A stretch of DNA of 64,000 nucleotides from Rhizobium lusitanum (GTDB lineage: Bacteria; Pseudomonadota; Alphaproteobacteria; Rhizobiales; Rhizobiaceae): positions 1,240,001-1,304,000 of the forward strand of contig NZ_CP050308.1 of the NCBI RefSeq assembly GCF_014189535.1, in the 5' to 3' direction. A program made the position numbers and the translations under genes. This document shows, in pieces, positions 8,701 to 19,000 of the stretch. Under the pieces are notes generated by a model that did not search any database, was not told where the DNA came from, and saw only the letters and a list, made by a program, of their open reading frames with translations. Every line of letters begins with the position of its first letter. The first letter of the stretch is position 1.

Positions 8701-9282
8701 ATGAGCAGTGCATATCCGGAGATCTATCTGGTCCGGCATGGGCAGACGGAATGGAGCCTGTCCGGCCGACATACCGGGCGAACCGATATCCCTTTGACCA
8801 CCGCCGGAGAAGAGGCCGCCCGCAAGGTCGCCGGCCGCCTGCCTGCCATCGACTTCGCCGCCGTCTGGTCGAGCCCGTCGCAGCGCGCCAGGAACACCTG
8901 CGCACTGGCCGGCTTCGGTGACGCCGTTGTCATCAAGGACGATCTGGCAGAGTGGGATTACGGCGCCTATGAAGGCATCACCACCAAGGACATCCAGGCA
9001 CAACATCCCGGCTGGGAGATTTTCCGCGACGGATGTCCAAATGGCGAGATGGCAGCCGATGTCGGTGCGCGGGCCGACCGGATCATCGGCCAGCTCCGAG
9101 AGGTCAACGGCAATGTCCTGATCTTCTCCAGCGCGCATTTCCTGAGGGTCTTCGCCCCCCGCTGGATTGGCCTGCCGCCGGAAGACGGCAAACGCCTCGT
9201 GCTCGACACCACCAGCATCAGCACTCTCGGCTATGATCACGACCTGAGCGAACCCGTCATCCGCCGCTGGAACCAGATCTAA
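8701..9282 (+). CDS. Histidine phosphatase family protein (phosphoglycerate mutase-like)
   Basis: The protein has 193 residues. The catalytic RHG motif is in IYLVRHGQTEWS (H13), followed by the substrate-loop pattern GRHTGRTDIPLT and the second catalytic region SSAHFLRVFAPRW near the C-terminus. This is the branch-1 histidine phosphatase fold (GpmB/CobC-like). The substrate could be a sugar phosphate, nucleotide or other phosphoester; genome context does not decide. Preceded by GAGAGG seven bases before the ATG. Confidence 0.87.
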   Translation: MSSAYPEIYLVRHGQTEWSLSGRHTGRTDIPLTTAGEEAARKVAGRLPAIDFAAVWSSPSQRARNTCALAGFGDAVVIKDDLAEWDYGAYEGITTKDIQAQHPGWEIFRDGCPNGEMAADVGARADRIIGQLREVNGNVLIFSSAHFLRVFAPRWIGLPPEDGKRLVLDTTSISTLGYDHDLSEPVIRRWNQI

Positions 9283-9361
9283 CGGTTCGTATCGTCAGTA
9301 GACAGCGATCGAGCGGCAACAAGGCCGCCCGATCAACGCTTAGCGTCGAACCATACCCGCC

Positions 9362-10297
9362 TTACCAGGCAGTCAACCCCAATAGCTTTTCACCCAGCGG
9401 CGTCAGAACCGCCGTCTCGGCATTATGCTTTTCCCATTCGCGGGGATCACCCGGAAACGAGTCACGCTTCGGATGGTCGCGTTCGCGCCAGAGGCGGATG
9501 CGCTCCTCCCGCTCGACAACATCGTCGAACTCGGCGGGGTGCATGGAGATATACTGCGCCATACGCACGCGGTTTTCCGCATGGTTGGGACGGACACCGT
9601 GGGCCAGCAGCGAATTGAAGATCATCAGGTCGCCCGGCTCCATCTCGATATTGACGACCGAGAGGCCGGTCATGTCGGGATGCATCGGGTCGCGATCCCT
9701 CGGCTGCGTCTTCTCCCACTCGTCGAAACGCTCGAACAGCTCCGGCACGCATTGAAAGCCGCCGACGTCTCCATCCTGTTTCTTCAGGCTCAGGACACCC
9801 TGCACGCCGATCGGCAGCGGACGGCGCGATGTGTCGACATCCCAATGGATGAAGCCGTTCGGATTGCCCTTGATCTTCTTCGGCGCATTGAGATTGGCGC
9901 GATCGATCGTCACCCACAGATCCTCGCGATCCCAGATGTCCACGAAGACGTCGTAGATGCGCCGCTCCATGCGGTTGTCCCAGAGAGCCTGGTGATTGTA
10001 GATCTCCAGCATGCCGGTGTTGTTGAGTTCCTTCATCTTGTGCTCGCGGCGCTGCGGCGCATACCAGGTCGAAGGATCGTTCGGGTCCTTTTCGTCGAAT
10101 GCCCAAAGGACTTCCGCAAGCCGCTCGACATTGGCGGCGGGCGCCGCCTGCCGCACGATTACGTAGCCCTTGGTGATCCAATGCTGCCAATCCTCCTGCG
10201 ACAGAACGCGCAAAGGCAGCGTCTTCTTGATATCCTTCAGCTGCGTCGTGACCGAAGAAGCGGTCGGATGAGCGTCTCGTTTCAAAGCTTGTTGCAT
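9362..10297 (-). CDS. Phytanoyl-CoA dioxygenase (PhyH) family protein
   Basis: The protein has 311 residues of the Fe(II)/2-oxoglutarate-dependent double-stranded beta-helix type. The HxD metal motif is in GFIHWDVDTSRR (about residue 175) and the distal histidine with the 2-oxoglutarate arginine in LLAHGVRPNHAENRVRMAQY (about 235-253). Members hydroxylate lipids, amino acids or small molecules. The gene is divergent from an AraC regulator 133 bases away, so it is probably the regulator's target. Confidence 0.85.
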   Translation of the reverse strand: MQQALKRDAHPTASSVTTQLKDIKKTLPLRVLSQEDWQHWITKGYVIVRQAAPAANVERLAEVLWAFDEKDPNDPSTWYAPQRREHKMKELNNTGMLEIYNHQALWDNRMERRIYDVFVDIWDREDLWVTIDRANLNAPKKIKGNPNGFIHWDVDTSRRPLPIGVQGVLSLKKQDGDVGGFQCVPELFERFDEWEKTQPRDRDPMHPDMTGLSVVNIEMEPGDLMIFNSLLAHGVRPNHAENRVRMAQYISMHPAEFDDVVEREERIRLWRERDHPKRDSFPGDPREWEKHNAETAVLTPLGEKLLGLTAW

Positions 10298-10430
10298 TTA
10301 TTCCTCCCATCGGATCGATGCCTGTCGTTTCAGGCGACGACCAATTTGTAATGGGATGCACACCGCTCATGTTGCCCTGCTTCGGCAATTTCTGATACTA
10401 TTCTGGCCTTGATAATCATGTGAGCGCCCG

Positions 10431-11294
10431 ATGAGACCCTATCTTGAAGTGTTGCAGCGCTCGCCTGAGACATCGTGGAGCATGCTCAACCGACGACTTG
10501 ACGACGCCATTCCCTTCCAGTGGCACCATCATCCTGAATTCGAGCTCACCCTCACGCTGAACTCGATCGGCCAGCGCTTCATCGGCGACCACAGCGGCGA
10601 CTACGATGACGGCGATCTCGTGCTGGTCGGGCCAAACTTGCCGCATACATGGGCCTCGCGCGCCAAGATCGACCAGCAACAGCCGCATGTGGCGCTTGTC
10701 CTCTGGTTCCATCGCGATTGGTTGTTGCCAATAACCGGCGGAGCCGTCGAGTTTCGGCCGATCGAGGCGATGCTGGAGCGGGCCGATGGCGGCCTGCATT
10801 TCTCGAAAGAGACAGCACAAGCAGTACGGCTGGAATACGAGGCCGTCTTCGAGAAGCCGCCGGTGGAGCGCTTGCTATCGCTGTTGAACATCCTTGCCAG
10901 AGTTGCCGATGACCGGCAGGCAACGCCGCTTGCAAGCGCGCCGGGCCAATCATCGGAACTCAAGGAAAGCCGCGAGCGTATCGACCGCGTACTGACGCAT
11001 TTGCATCTTCACTATGCGCGCGCCATCAGCCTGGAGGAATTGGCCGATATTGCCGCGCTCAGCGTTTCCGGCCTGCATCGCATGTTCCGCCGCCACACCG
11101 GCACCGCTATTTCCGACTACCTGACGCGCATGCGTATCGGCGACGCCTGCGCCCGCCTCTCCTCCACCACTCACGCGATCCATCACATCAGCGATGCCGT
11201 CGGCTATCGCTCCATCGCCAACTTCAACCGGCAGTTCAAAGCCCTCAAGGGCATGACGCCACGGGAATACAGAGCATTGTTCGTTAGGCGCTAG
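10431..11294 (+). CDS. AraC-family transcriptional regulator
   Basis: The protein has 287 residues. The N-terminal half is a cupin sensor domain (FQWHHHPEFELTLTL, then DLVLVGPNLPHTW). The C-terminal ~100 residues hold two helix-turn-helix motifs: ISLEELADIAALSVSGLHRMF and the HHISDAVGYRSIANFNRQFK signature. It probably controls the divergent PhyH dioxygenase gene. Its last 11 bases overlap the end of the converging MocR-type gene. Confidence 0.9.
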   Translation: MRPYLEVLQRSPETSWSMLNRRLDDAIPFQWHHHPEFELTLTLNSIGQRFIGDHSGDYDDGDLVLVGPNLPHTWASRAKIDQQQPHVALVLWFHRDWLLPITGGAVEFRPIEAMLERADGGLHFSKETAQAVRLEYEAVFEKPPVERLLSLLNILARVADDRQATPLASAPGQSSELKESRERIDRVLTHLHLHYARAISLEELADIAALSVSGLHRMFRRHTGTAISDYLTRMRIGDACARLSSTTHAIHHISDAVGYRSIANFNRQFKALKGMTPREYRALFVRR

Positions 11295-12711
11295 CTGGCA
11301 GAACTCGAAGCAGCTTGGCAATCCTTGCCACCGCCGCATCCGCTGCTTCGGGCGGCATGCGCGCAATGCCGAACAGCAGGCCCGGCCGTGGAGGGCCGAG
11401 GTGCAGGGACGACATGGCGCGGAGCGCAAACCCCTCTCCGTTGATCCCTTGCGTCGCCGCCAGATCGTCGGTGTCCGCATTCCGGAACCAGGTGGCCAGT
11501 TGCAGCCCGCCGGCGCCCTCGCCCACCTCGAGCCAATCGCCGCAATGGCGGCGCAACGCGGAAACGGCGGCTGCCATGCGTGCGGCATAGATTGCGTTCA
11601 TATGTCTCAGATGGGCGCGAAAACGGCCATCGCGGATGAAATCGGCAAGTGCTGCCTGAATATGAATGGGGACGACGGCCCCTCTCAACAGCTGTGCGGC
11701 GGTAACCTCCGGCACAAGCCAGGACGGCACGACCGCGTAGGCGACGCGCAGGCCGGGAGCGAGCGTCTTCGAGAAGGTGCCGAGATAGGCGACGACTTCG
11801 CCACGGTCGATGCCCTGCAGGGCGGCGATCGGGCGCGAGGCATACTGGAATTCGCTGTCGTAATCGTCTTCCAACACGACCGAACCGTTGGCGCGGGCAA
11901 AGTCGAGGAGAGCCAGACGGCGGGAAAGGCTCATGGTCGCGCCGGTCGGATATTGATGCGAGGGAGTGACATAGATCAATCGCGGCGGCGGACCGGCGGC
12001 CTTGGCGATATCGATGCCCTCGATATCGCAGGGCACCGGCACGAGATTCGCGCACGCCATCCGCAGCAAGGCCTGCGCCGTTCCATAGCCCGGCTCTTCT
12101 ATCCAGGCGAGAGCGCCATCCGGGCGATCCGATCGCAGCAGGACACGCGCCAGAACATCAATGGCCGCTCCGGTCGAGGGAACGATGATCAGCTGCTCGG
12201 GGCGAGCGATCACGCCGCGCGTGGTGGAGATGTGCTCGAGGATCGCCTCGCGCAGCTCGCGAATGCCACTATGGGCGCCGTAGCCGAGATCGTGCACCCG
12301 GAGCGAACGACCGCGCGCGCCGAGATACCGCGCCCAGGCGGCATGCGGAAAGGCGGCGACATCCGGCACGCCGGACTTGAACAGGCCGTCGAAGGCGACC
12401 TCAACTGTTGGCTGCGGCCTGAGTGAAGTAGGCGCTGCCTGCCCCTGCAGAGGCGGCGTTGCGAATTCGGCGACGCGGGTCGCCGCCCCCGTCGTCGATT
12501 GCAGATAGCCCTCGGCCTTCATCCGCTCATAGGCATTGACCACGGTGGAACGCGCCACACCGAGCGAGATCGCCAGCGTCCTTGTCGACGGCAGCCGTTG
12601 TCCGGCGGGCATCTGCCCCCGGAGGATGCGGTCGCGCATCAGACGATAGACCTGCCCCTCCAGATCGCCGGAAGTTCGATCGAGCGCCGGCCATTGCGCC
12701 GCAGGTGTCAT
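11284..12711 (-). CDS. MocR/PdxR-type regulator (GntR HTH + aminotransferase domain)
   Basis: The protein has 475 residues from the ATG at 12711; a start 24 bases upstream is also open. Residues ~20-85 form a GntR winged helix (LPSTRTLAISLGVARSTVVNAYERM). The rest is a fold-type I aminotransferase-like domain with the PLP lysine in GTFSKTLAPGLRVAY. Family members sense pyridoxal phosphate or amino-acid adducts and often regulate vitamin B6 or amino-acid genes. It is divergent from a pyridoxamine-phosphate-oxidase-like gene 96 bases away, which fits a B6-linked role. Confidence 0.9.
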   Translation of the reverse strand: MTPAAQWPALDRTSGDLEGQVYRLMRDRILRGQMPAGQRLPSTRTLAISLGVARSTVVNAYERMKAEGYLQSTTGAATRVAEFATPPLQGQAAPTSLRPQPTVEVAFDGLFKSGVPDVAAFPHAAWARYLGARGRSLRVHDLGYGAHSGIRELREAILEHISTTRGVIARPEQLIIVPSTGAAIDVLARVLLRSDRPDGALAWIEEPGYGTAQALLRMACANLVPVPCDIEGIDIAKAAGPPPRLIYVTPSHQYPTGATMSLSRRLALLDFARANGSVVLEDDYDSEFQYASRPIAALQGIDRGEVVAYLGTFSKTLAPGLRVAYAVVPSWLVPEVTAAQLLRGAVVPIHIQAALADFIRDGRFRAHLRHMNAIYAARMAAAVSALRRHCGDWLEVGEGAGGLQLATWFRNADTDDLAATQGINGEGFALRAMSSLHLGPPRPGLLFGIARMPPEAADAAVARIAKLLRVLPASA

Positions 12712-12807
12712 AACGTCCTCAACTGGTTTGCCCAAAATATAACAACTGGATATTTATCCCATACCTCTTTGGCGGCAAAGATCAAGGCGACACCAACGAG
12801 GAAACCC

Positions 12808-13491
12808 ATGGCCGATCTCTCCCCGCCGCCCACCGCAGACTATCCGATCACCGAACGCACGCGCGTGCGGCGCGAGCATCATCGCGGCAGCCATGCTCAG
12901 GCAGATGTCCATGCTATTCTGGACGCCGCCCCACTCTGTCACGTCGGCTATGTCATCAACGGTGCGCCCTATGTGACGCCGACGCTGCATTGGCGCGAAG
13001 GCAATCATGTCTACTGGCATGGGTCCGCCGCCAGCCGTTTTCTGCGCGCGGCGGAGGATATGCCCGTCTGCCTCACCTGCAGCATCATGGACGGCTACGT
13101 GCTCGCCCGCTCCGCCTTCTACCATTCGGTCAACTACCGCTCCGCCATGGTGTTCGGCAAGGCACGCCTGCTGGAGGACGCCGAGGAGAAGGCCGACGCG
13201 CTGCGCCGTTTCGTCGAGAACCTGTTTCCCGGTCGCTGGGACAGCCTGCGGCCGATGACCGGCCAAGAGGTGAAAGCGACATCGGTCCTGCGGATGGAAA
13301 TCGAGGAGGCGACCGCCAAGGTGCGCAACGGCCCACCGGGCGATGCCGACGAGGCGGATGTTCCGGTCTGGGCGGGCGTCTTGCCGGTACGCAGCCATCT
13401 CGCCCCGGCGGAAGCCGCGCCGGGATTGCTCGACGGAATAGAACTACCCGAACCACTGGCGGCGCTGATACAATCAGGCCGGCTTCGATAG
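12808..13491 (+). CDS. Pyridoxamine 5'-phosphate oxidase-like FMN-binding protein
   Basis: The protein has 227 residues from the ATG at 12808, preceded by GAGGAAACCC. It has the split-barrel flavin-binding pattern of the Nim/PNPOx superfamily: LCHVGYVINGAPYVTPTLH, then NHVYWHGSAASR and SAFYHSVNYRSAMVFGKARLL. The His near the end of YWHGS is typical of the NimA-like subgroup, so the protein may be a flavin or haem-binding reductase rather than a true B6 oxidase. The divergent MocR gene is probably its regulator. Confidence 0.82.
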   Translation: MADLSPPPTADYPITERTRVRREHHRGSHAQADVHAILDAAPLCHVGYVINGAPYVTPTLHWREGNHVYWHGSAASRFLRAAEDMPVCLTCSIMDGYVLARSAFYHSVNYRSAMVFGKARLLEDAEEKADALRRFVENLFPGRWDSLRPMTGQEVKATSVLRMEIEEATAKVRNGPPGDADEADVPVWAGVLPVRSHLAPAEAAPGLLDGIELPEPLAALIQSGRLR

Positions 13492-13525
13492 ACTGCCCTC
13501 GCAGTTGATACCAAAGGACTTCGAC

Positions 13526-14188
13526 ATGGATCTTACGAATTGGAACGGTGTACCGCGCCCGGAACGGATCGCCCTGGAGGGCCATTATGTCCGCCTGGAA
13601 CCGCTCGACACCGCACGCCACGGCGCCGACCTCTTCGCCTCGGCACAGGCGCCCGGAGCCCATGATCGCTTCCGCTACCTGTTCGAGGGGCCTCCCGCCG
13701 ATCTCGCCGCCTTCACGCCCTGGTTCGAAAAGGCTGCGGCCAGTACCGACCCGCTGTTCTTCGCGACGATCGACAAGCGGACGGGACAGGCCGAAGGCCG
13801 GCAGGCCTTGATGCGCATCGACCCCGCACATGGCGTCATCGAGATCGGCAGCATTCTATGGGGGCCCGCAATCGCCCGCAGCCGCGTCACCACCGAGACG
13901 CTCTATCTCTTCGCCTCCTACGTCTTCGACACGCTCGGCTATCGTCGTTTCGAATGGAAATGCAACAATCTCAACGAGCCGTCCAAAAGTGCCGCCGAGC
14001 GCTTCGGCTTCACCTTCGAAGGCATCTTCCGCCAGCACATGGTCGCCAAGGGCCAAAACCGCGACACCGCCTGGTTTGCCATGATCGACGCCGACTGGCC
14101 GCGCCTGAAGGCCGGCTATCAGCGGTGGTTGAGCCCTGAGAATTTCGACGAGGCCGGGCAACAGAAGAGCAAGCTGACATTCGGCTAA
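13526..14188 (+). CDS. GNAT N-acetyltransferase (RimJ/RimL-like)
   Basis: The protein has 220 residues from the ATG at 13526, with AAAGGA seven bases upstream. It has the large-GNAT layout: LEGHYVRLEPLD at the start, the central IEIGSILWGPAIARSRV strand and pyrophosphate-loop region, and RFEWKCNNLNEPSKSAAERFGF, the signature of RimJ/RimL-like acetyltransferases. It may acetylate a protein N-terminus or a small amine. The stop overlaps the stop of the converging gene by 4 bases. Confidence 0.87.
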   Translation: MDLTNWNGVPRPERIALEGHYVRLEPLDTARHGADLFASAQAPGAHDRFRYLFEGPPADLAAFTPWFEKAAASTDPLFFATIDKRTGQAEGRQALMRIDPAHGVIEIGSILWGPAIARSRVTTETLYLFASYVFDTLGYRRFEWKCNNLNEPSKSAAERFGFTFEGIFRQHMVAKGQNRDTAWFAMIDADWPRLKAGYQRWLSPENFDEAGQQKSKLTFG

Positions 14189-14628
14189 AGCGGCTTTCGG
14201 AAATACACGACGCGTTGGGTTTCCTCGAAACCTAATGCGTCGTGAAAGGCATGGCTTTCGACATTGTCGAGCAGCGCATCCGAAGCAAATTCCCGGCACC
14301 CGGCAGCGCGTCCCCAATCGGCAACCGCGCTACAGAGCAAGTGCGCTGCGCCCTGCCGCCTGTACTCCCGGCGCACATAGATGCCTTCGAGGAAAAGCAC
14401 CGGAGAGGTCTTGCAGCCATTGACATAGTCATGCCGCAGCGTCGCCTCAGCAAACCCCATAGGGTTACCGGTCTGATCGCAAACAACGAAGGCTATAGCG
14501 TTTTCTTTCGTGAGAATTTGCATCATCTCAACACGATGATGCTCCGTCGAGCTATCCGGCCAGAGTTCGCCGCGCAGACGCGACCATGCATCCTGATGTT
14601 CGAGGCTGGCTTCTTCTATCCACATCAT
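14185..14628 (-). CDS. GNAT acetyltransferase resembling aminoglycoside 6'-N-acetyltransferase
   Basis: The protein has 147 residues. The core RHDYVNGCKTSPVLFLEGIY, the acetyl-CoA loop YRRQGAAHLL, the EFASDALLDN segment and the ending GFEETQRVVYFRK match chromosomal AAC(6')-I enzymes as I recall them. Such enzymes acetylate the 6'-amine of kanamycin, tobramycin and related drugs. Resistance activity is not shown by sequence alone; many chromosomal homologues act on other amines. It is a stand-alone gene without integron or transposon marks. Confidence 0.75.
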   Translation of the reverse strand: MMWIEEASLEHQDAWSRLRGELWPDSSTEHHRVEMMQILTKENAIAFVVCDQTGNPMGFAEATLRHDYVNGCKTSPVLFLEGIYVRREYRRQGAAHLLCSAVADWGRAAGCREFASDALLDNVESHAFHDALGFEETQRVVYFRKPL

Positions 14629-14818
14629 CCCTGCCCTTGTTCGATAAATTTAGCCGCAAAGACACTTCAGCTACGACCAACTTGACCCACACCAGCAACA
14701 TATTGATACAAAAACGCTTCCGTTCCGCTCAAGATTTCCCTTTCGCGGCCACAATCGTCACGGTACATATCGCTCAAATTCGCGCCAACCCACATGATGA
14801 CAATTCGAGGACAATGGC

Positions 14819-15814
14819 ATGACGTTTCAAAACAGTTCGCGCCTTTACGCTGCTGTTTCATCCCTGTTGTGGCCCGCCATCTTTTGTGCCGGCCTGACAG
14901 GCTCCTATTTCGCCTTTCAATCCAATATGCATCTGCTGTGGTTCAACGTCACCTATTTCTCGATCGTAGCGATCATCGCGATCTTCGAGCGGCTGATGCC
15001 CTATGAAGAGACTTGGCTGGAAAGCGATGGCGAGACGTTCAACAATATCGCCCATACGCTCCTGAGCAAGGGCGGCGTGCAGATCGCCGCGGCCATCGGC
15101 ACGTCATTTCCGATGGCGGTAGCGACCGTGGCGCAGCCGTTCCTGAGCCACAAGGCGAATATCTGGCCGGAGCAATGGCCGATGGCCCTGCAGGTCGTGC
15201 TCGGGCTCGTCATTGCCGAATTCGGCCTCTATCTCGCCCATCGCCTTGCGCATGAATATCTGTCGCTCTGGCGCTTCCATGCCCTGCATCACAGCGTCGA
15301 ACGCCTGTGGGTTATCAATACCGGACGCTTCCATATCATCGACTCGCTGTTCAAGATCGCGCTCGGCCAGATCCCGCTCTATCTGCTCGGCGCGCCGCTG
15401 CCGGTCTTCCTGTGGATCGGTGCAGTCACGGCCTTTATCGGTCTTCTGACCCATTGCAACATCGATGTGCGCACAGGCCCGCTCGACTGGATCTTGTCGA
15501 CGCCGCGCCTGCACCGCTGGCATCATTCCAAGCTGCTTGCCGAGGGCAACACCAATTACGGCGAGAACCTGGTGATCTGGGACCAGATCCTCGGCACCTA
15601 TTACAATCCGCCACGCCCTTCCTCCACCGACATCGGCATCACCGGCAAGGTCGCAGACAGTTTCCTCGCCCAGCTCGCGCAGCCCTTTTCCAAGAAGGGC
15701 GCCAAGCAAATCATCGGCAAGAAACCGAAGGAATTGCGGGACAAGGAAGAGCTGGCGGCCAGGGCCGCTTCCGCACGCAAACAGGCCGACGCGCCGATCC
15801 GAAAGTCCGGCTGA
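14819..15814 (+). CDS. Sterol desaturase / fatty acid hydroxylase family protein (candidate OlsE)
   Basis: The 331-residue membrane protein carries the di-iron histidine clusters of the family: HRLAHE near 140, HALHHS near 155 and HRWHHS near 232. About five hydrophobic helices surround them. In R. tropici the ornithine-lipid head-group hydroxylase OlsE belongs to this superfamily, and this window also holds an olsC-like gene, so OlsE is a reasonable candidate; identity to OlsE was not computed. The C-terminal ~50 residues are rich in Lys and Ala. Confidence 0.82.
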   Translation: MTFQNSSRLYAAVSSLLWPAIFCAGLTGSYFAFQSNMHLLWFNVTYFSIVAIIAIFERLMPYEETWLESDGETFNNIAHTLLSKGGVQIAAAIGTSFPMAVATVAQPFLSHKANIWPEQWPMALQVVLGLVIAEFGLYLAHRLAHEYLSLWRFHALHHSVERLWVINTGRFHIIDSLFKIALGQIPLYLLGAPLPVFLWIGAVTAFIGLLTHCNIDVRTGPLDWILSTPRLHRWHHSKLLAEGNTNYGENLVIWDQILGTYYNPPRPSSTDIGITGKVADSFLAQLAQPFSKKGAKQIIGKKPKELRDKEELAARAASARKQADAPIRKSG

Positions 15815-16048
15815 GAGGCACGCGGGGATAAAATGATCTCTATACCCCCGCTGCATCCGCTGCCGCGCGAAGGGGCACGAAGTGCGTATACGGAAACCGG
15901 TCGGCCCAATTCGGCGTGCCTCCGACGCACGTAAACCTATTTCAAATCGAGAAGATATTGTCATTTAACGTGTATTGAAAAAGGTACCCTGCGGAGTTAC
16001 CTATCGCTCGCATATTATTGACCATGAAAGATTAGGAAAACTATTGAA

Positions 16049-19000
16049 ATGGAAGGGAGATTTACCACAGATCATCTCAAGCAACTCCATAGAATATTTT
16101 TCACATCTCGTGAAATAGATAGACTTGAACGAGAGTTCATCAAGCAAGGTATAGCACATTTTCATGTTTCCGGTGCCGGACACGAGTCGACGGCGCTGTT
16201 GAATGAATTCCTTCACGATGACGATTGGCTGCATCTGCACTATCGCGACAAAGCCCTGATGCTGGCGCGCGGCATGCCCATTCGTGAGTTTTTCTCCAGC
16301 CTTCTTGCCACGGGCAACTCCCATTCCGCCGGCCGCCAGATGAGCGCGCATCTTTCCTCCCGCGCTCTCAACATCACCTCCATCGTCGGTCCGGTCGGCA
16401 ACAACGCACTTCACGCCGTCGGCGCCAGCGCGGCGCTGAAACATAAGCCCAACATGCCGATCGCCATTTGTTGCGTTGGCGACGGCACCACGCAGCAAGG
16501 CGAATTTCTCGAGGCCGTCGCCGAAGCGGTGCGCGGCCAGTATCCCATCGTCTTCGTCGTCGAAGACAATAATTTCTCCATCTCGACGCGCACCACGAAG
16601 CAGACCTTCTTCGATCTTCCGACCGGCCCCGCGCCGTCTTTCTACGGCCTCGATATCATCCGCGCCGAAGGCGACGATCTGCCGGCCTCGCGTGAAGCCT
16701 TCCGCAAGGCCGTCCGCCACAGCCGCAACAACCGCACGCCGAGCCTCGTCGTTATCAACATGGCGCGGCTGACCGACCATACCAACGCCGACGACCAGAA
16801 GACCTATCGCACGCAGGAAGAGATCGAGACCGCGGCCTACCGCGATCCGCTTATCAATTTGCGAGCTGCCCTGCTGAAGGCAGGCATCGATGACGCCGCG
16901 CTGGAGAAGATCGAAAAAGACCTGACCGCCGAGGTGCAGGCGGAAGCCGCCCTTGCCCGCAAGGAAGATGCACCGAAGGTCGAGCCGGAAGCAAAAGCGC
17001 CCTACCCCGCCTCCTTCGACAAGACAGCCGAATATCGCGGCGGCGCGAGTGCAACGACGCTGACCATGCGCGAGGCACTGAACGGCGTACTCGACAGGCA
17101 GCTAGCCAACAATCCGGATGTCGTCCTGTTCGGCCAGGACATCGAGGACCCCAAGGGCGACGTCTTCGGCGTTACCCGCGGCCTCAGCACGAAATATCCC
17201 GAGCGCGTCTACAATGCGGCGCTGAGTGAATCGACCATCGTCGGTACCGCCGTCGGCCGCGCCCTTGCCGGCCAGCGCCCGGTCGCCTTCCTGCAATTCG
17301 CCGATTTCCTGCCGCTCGCCTATAACCAGATCGTCTCGGAAATGGGCAGCATGTTCTGGCGCACCAAAGGCGACTGGGAATCGCCCGTCATCGTGATGGT
17401 GAGCTGCGGCGGCTACAAGCCGGGCCTTGGACCGTTCCATGCCCAGAGTTTCGAAAGCATGCTGGCGCATACGCCCGGCATCGACGTCGTCATGCCCTCC
17501 ACCGCCGGCGACGCCGCTGGCCTGCTCAATGCCGCCTTCGAATCCAGACGCCCGACCGTCTTCCTTTATCCGAAGGCCGTTCTCAACAATTCCGACGGCC
17601 GCACGTCCACCGATCTCGACCAGCATTTCGTCCGTCCCGGCCTGTCGCGCTATATCGCCCGCGGCCGCGACCTGACGCTGGTTACCTACGGCAACACGGT
17701 GTCGCTCTGCGCCAAGGCGGCAAGCGCCTTCGAAACCCAGGGATTTTCGGTGGAGGTCATCGACCTGCGTTCGATCTCGCCCTGGGATGAAAAGGAAGTA
17801 CTTGCCAGCGCCAAGCGCACCAAGCGTCTGATCGTCGTCCATGAAGACAACCGCACGGTTGGCATGGGCGCCGAAATCGTTGCCACCGTCTCCGAGAAGG
17901 CCGACGTGCCCGTCGTCGTCCGCCGGCTCGCCCGCTCGGACTCGCATGTTCCCTTCAACTTCGGCAACCAGCTGGAAACGCTGCCATCCTACAGCAAGCT
18001 GGTCGATCTGATGGCCGAGGTCCTCGAATGCGAGGTCACCTGGCATGAAGAGGACAAGTCTGGGCCCACTGCCGCCATCAAAGCGATCGGCTCCGGCCCT
18101 GCCGACGAAAACGTGCTGGTGACTGACCTTCTGGTGAAGCCGGGCGACACGATCGAGGTCGGTCAGCTCGTCGCCGTGGTCGAGGCGACCAAGGCTTCGG
18201 TCGAGATCTGCGCCAATATCGGCGGCCTGGTACAGGAGGTCTTCGTCAAGATCGGCGATCAGATCGCCACCGACAGCCCGCTTCTGACGGTCAATGCCGA
18301 CCGCGACCTGAGCGAGCGCAATTTCGCGCTTGCTTCCGAGGTCCAGAACAAGTTCGTGCTGCGTCGCCTGAAGTCGCACGCCATCCCGGCGATGCGCCGC
18401 CATTCCGGCAACTTCACGGAAATCGCCGTCAGCGGCATGGGCTTCGCAACCGGTGCCCGCCGGGTCAGCAACGAAGAAATCATCCACAACTGGCCGAACC
18501 GGCGCGCAGAGGAAATCTTCGCGCTGACCGGCATCAAGAGCCGCTTCTGGGTCGGCCCGGGCGAAGGCACTTTGAGCCTGGCGACAAAAGCCGTGCGCGA
18601 TCTCCTGCAGCAAACCAATACGACGATCCATGACATGGACCTCGTGATCGCCGCCACCGGCACGCCCGATATCTCCACGCCGTCGCTCGCGAGCCGCGTT
18701 GCTGTTGCCGTTGCAGAAGACGGCGTGCGGCCATCGCTTGCGGCCTACGACATGGGCGCCGCCTGCTCTGGTTATCTCTACGCCCTGCAACAGGCCTACG
18801 ACTTCATCGCCCAGCAGAACGACGCCAAGGTGCTGATCGTCACCTCAGAGGTGCTGTCGCCGCTGCTCGACATGAGCGACTTCTCCACCGCCATCCTGTT
18901 CGGCGATGCGGCCACCGCCTGCCTGGTAACCAGCCGCGACATGGCGCGCAATCCGCTGTTCGCAGCTAGCCGCCCGGTCATCAACGGCCGTCCGGAGCCA

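Noticed and set aside
17102..18790. Long minus-strand open frame (562 codons) opposite the E1/KAS III fusion
   Set aside because: It is a shadow of high-GC codon bias in the plus-strand gene; its composition is not protein-like and all recognisable motifs are on the plus strand.
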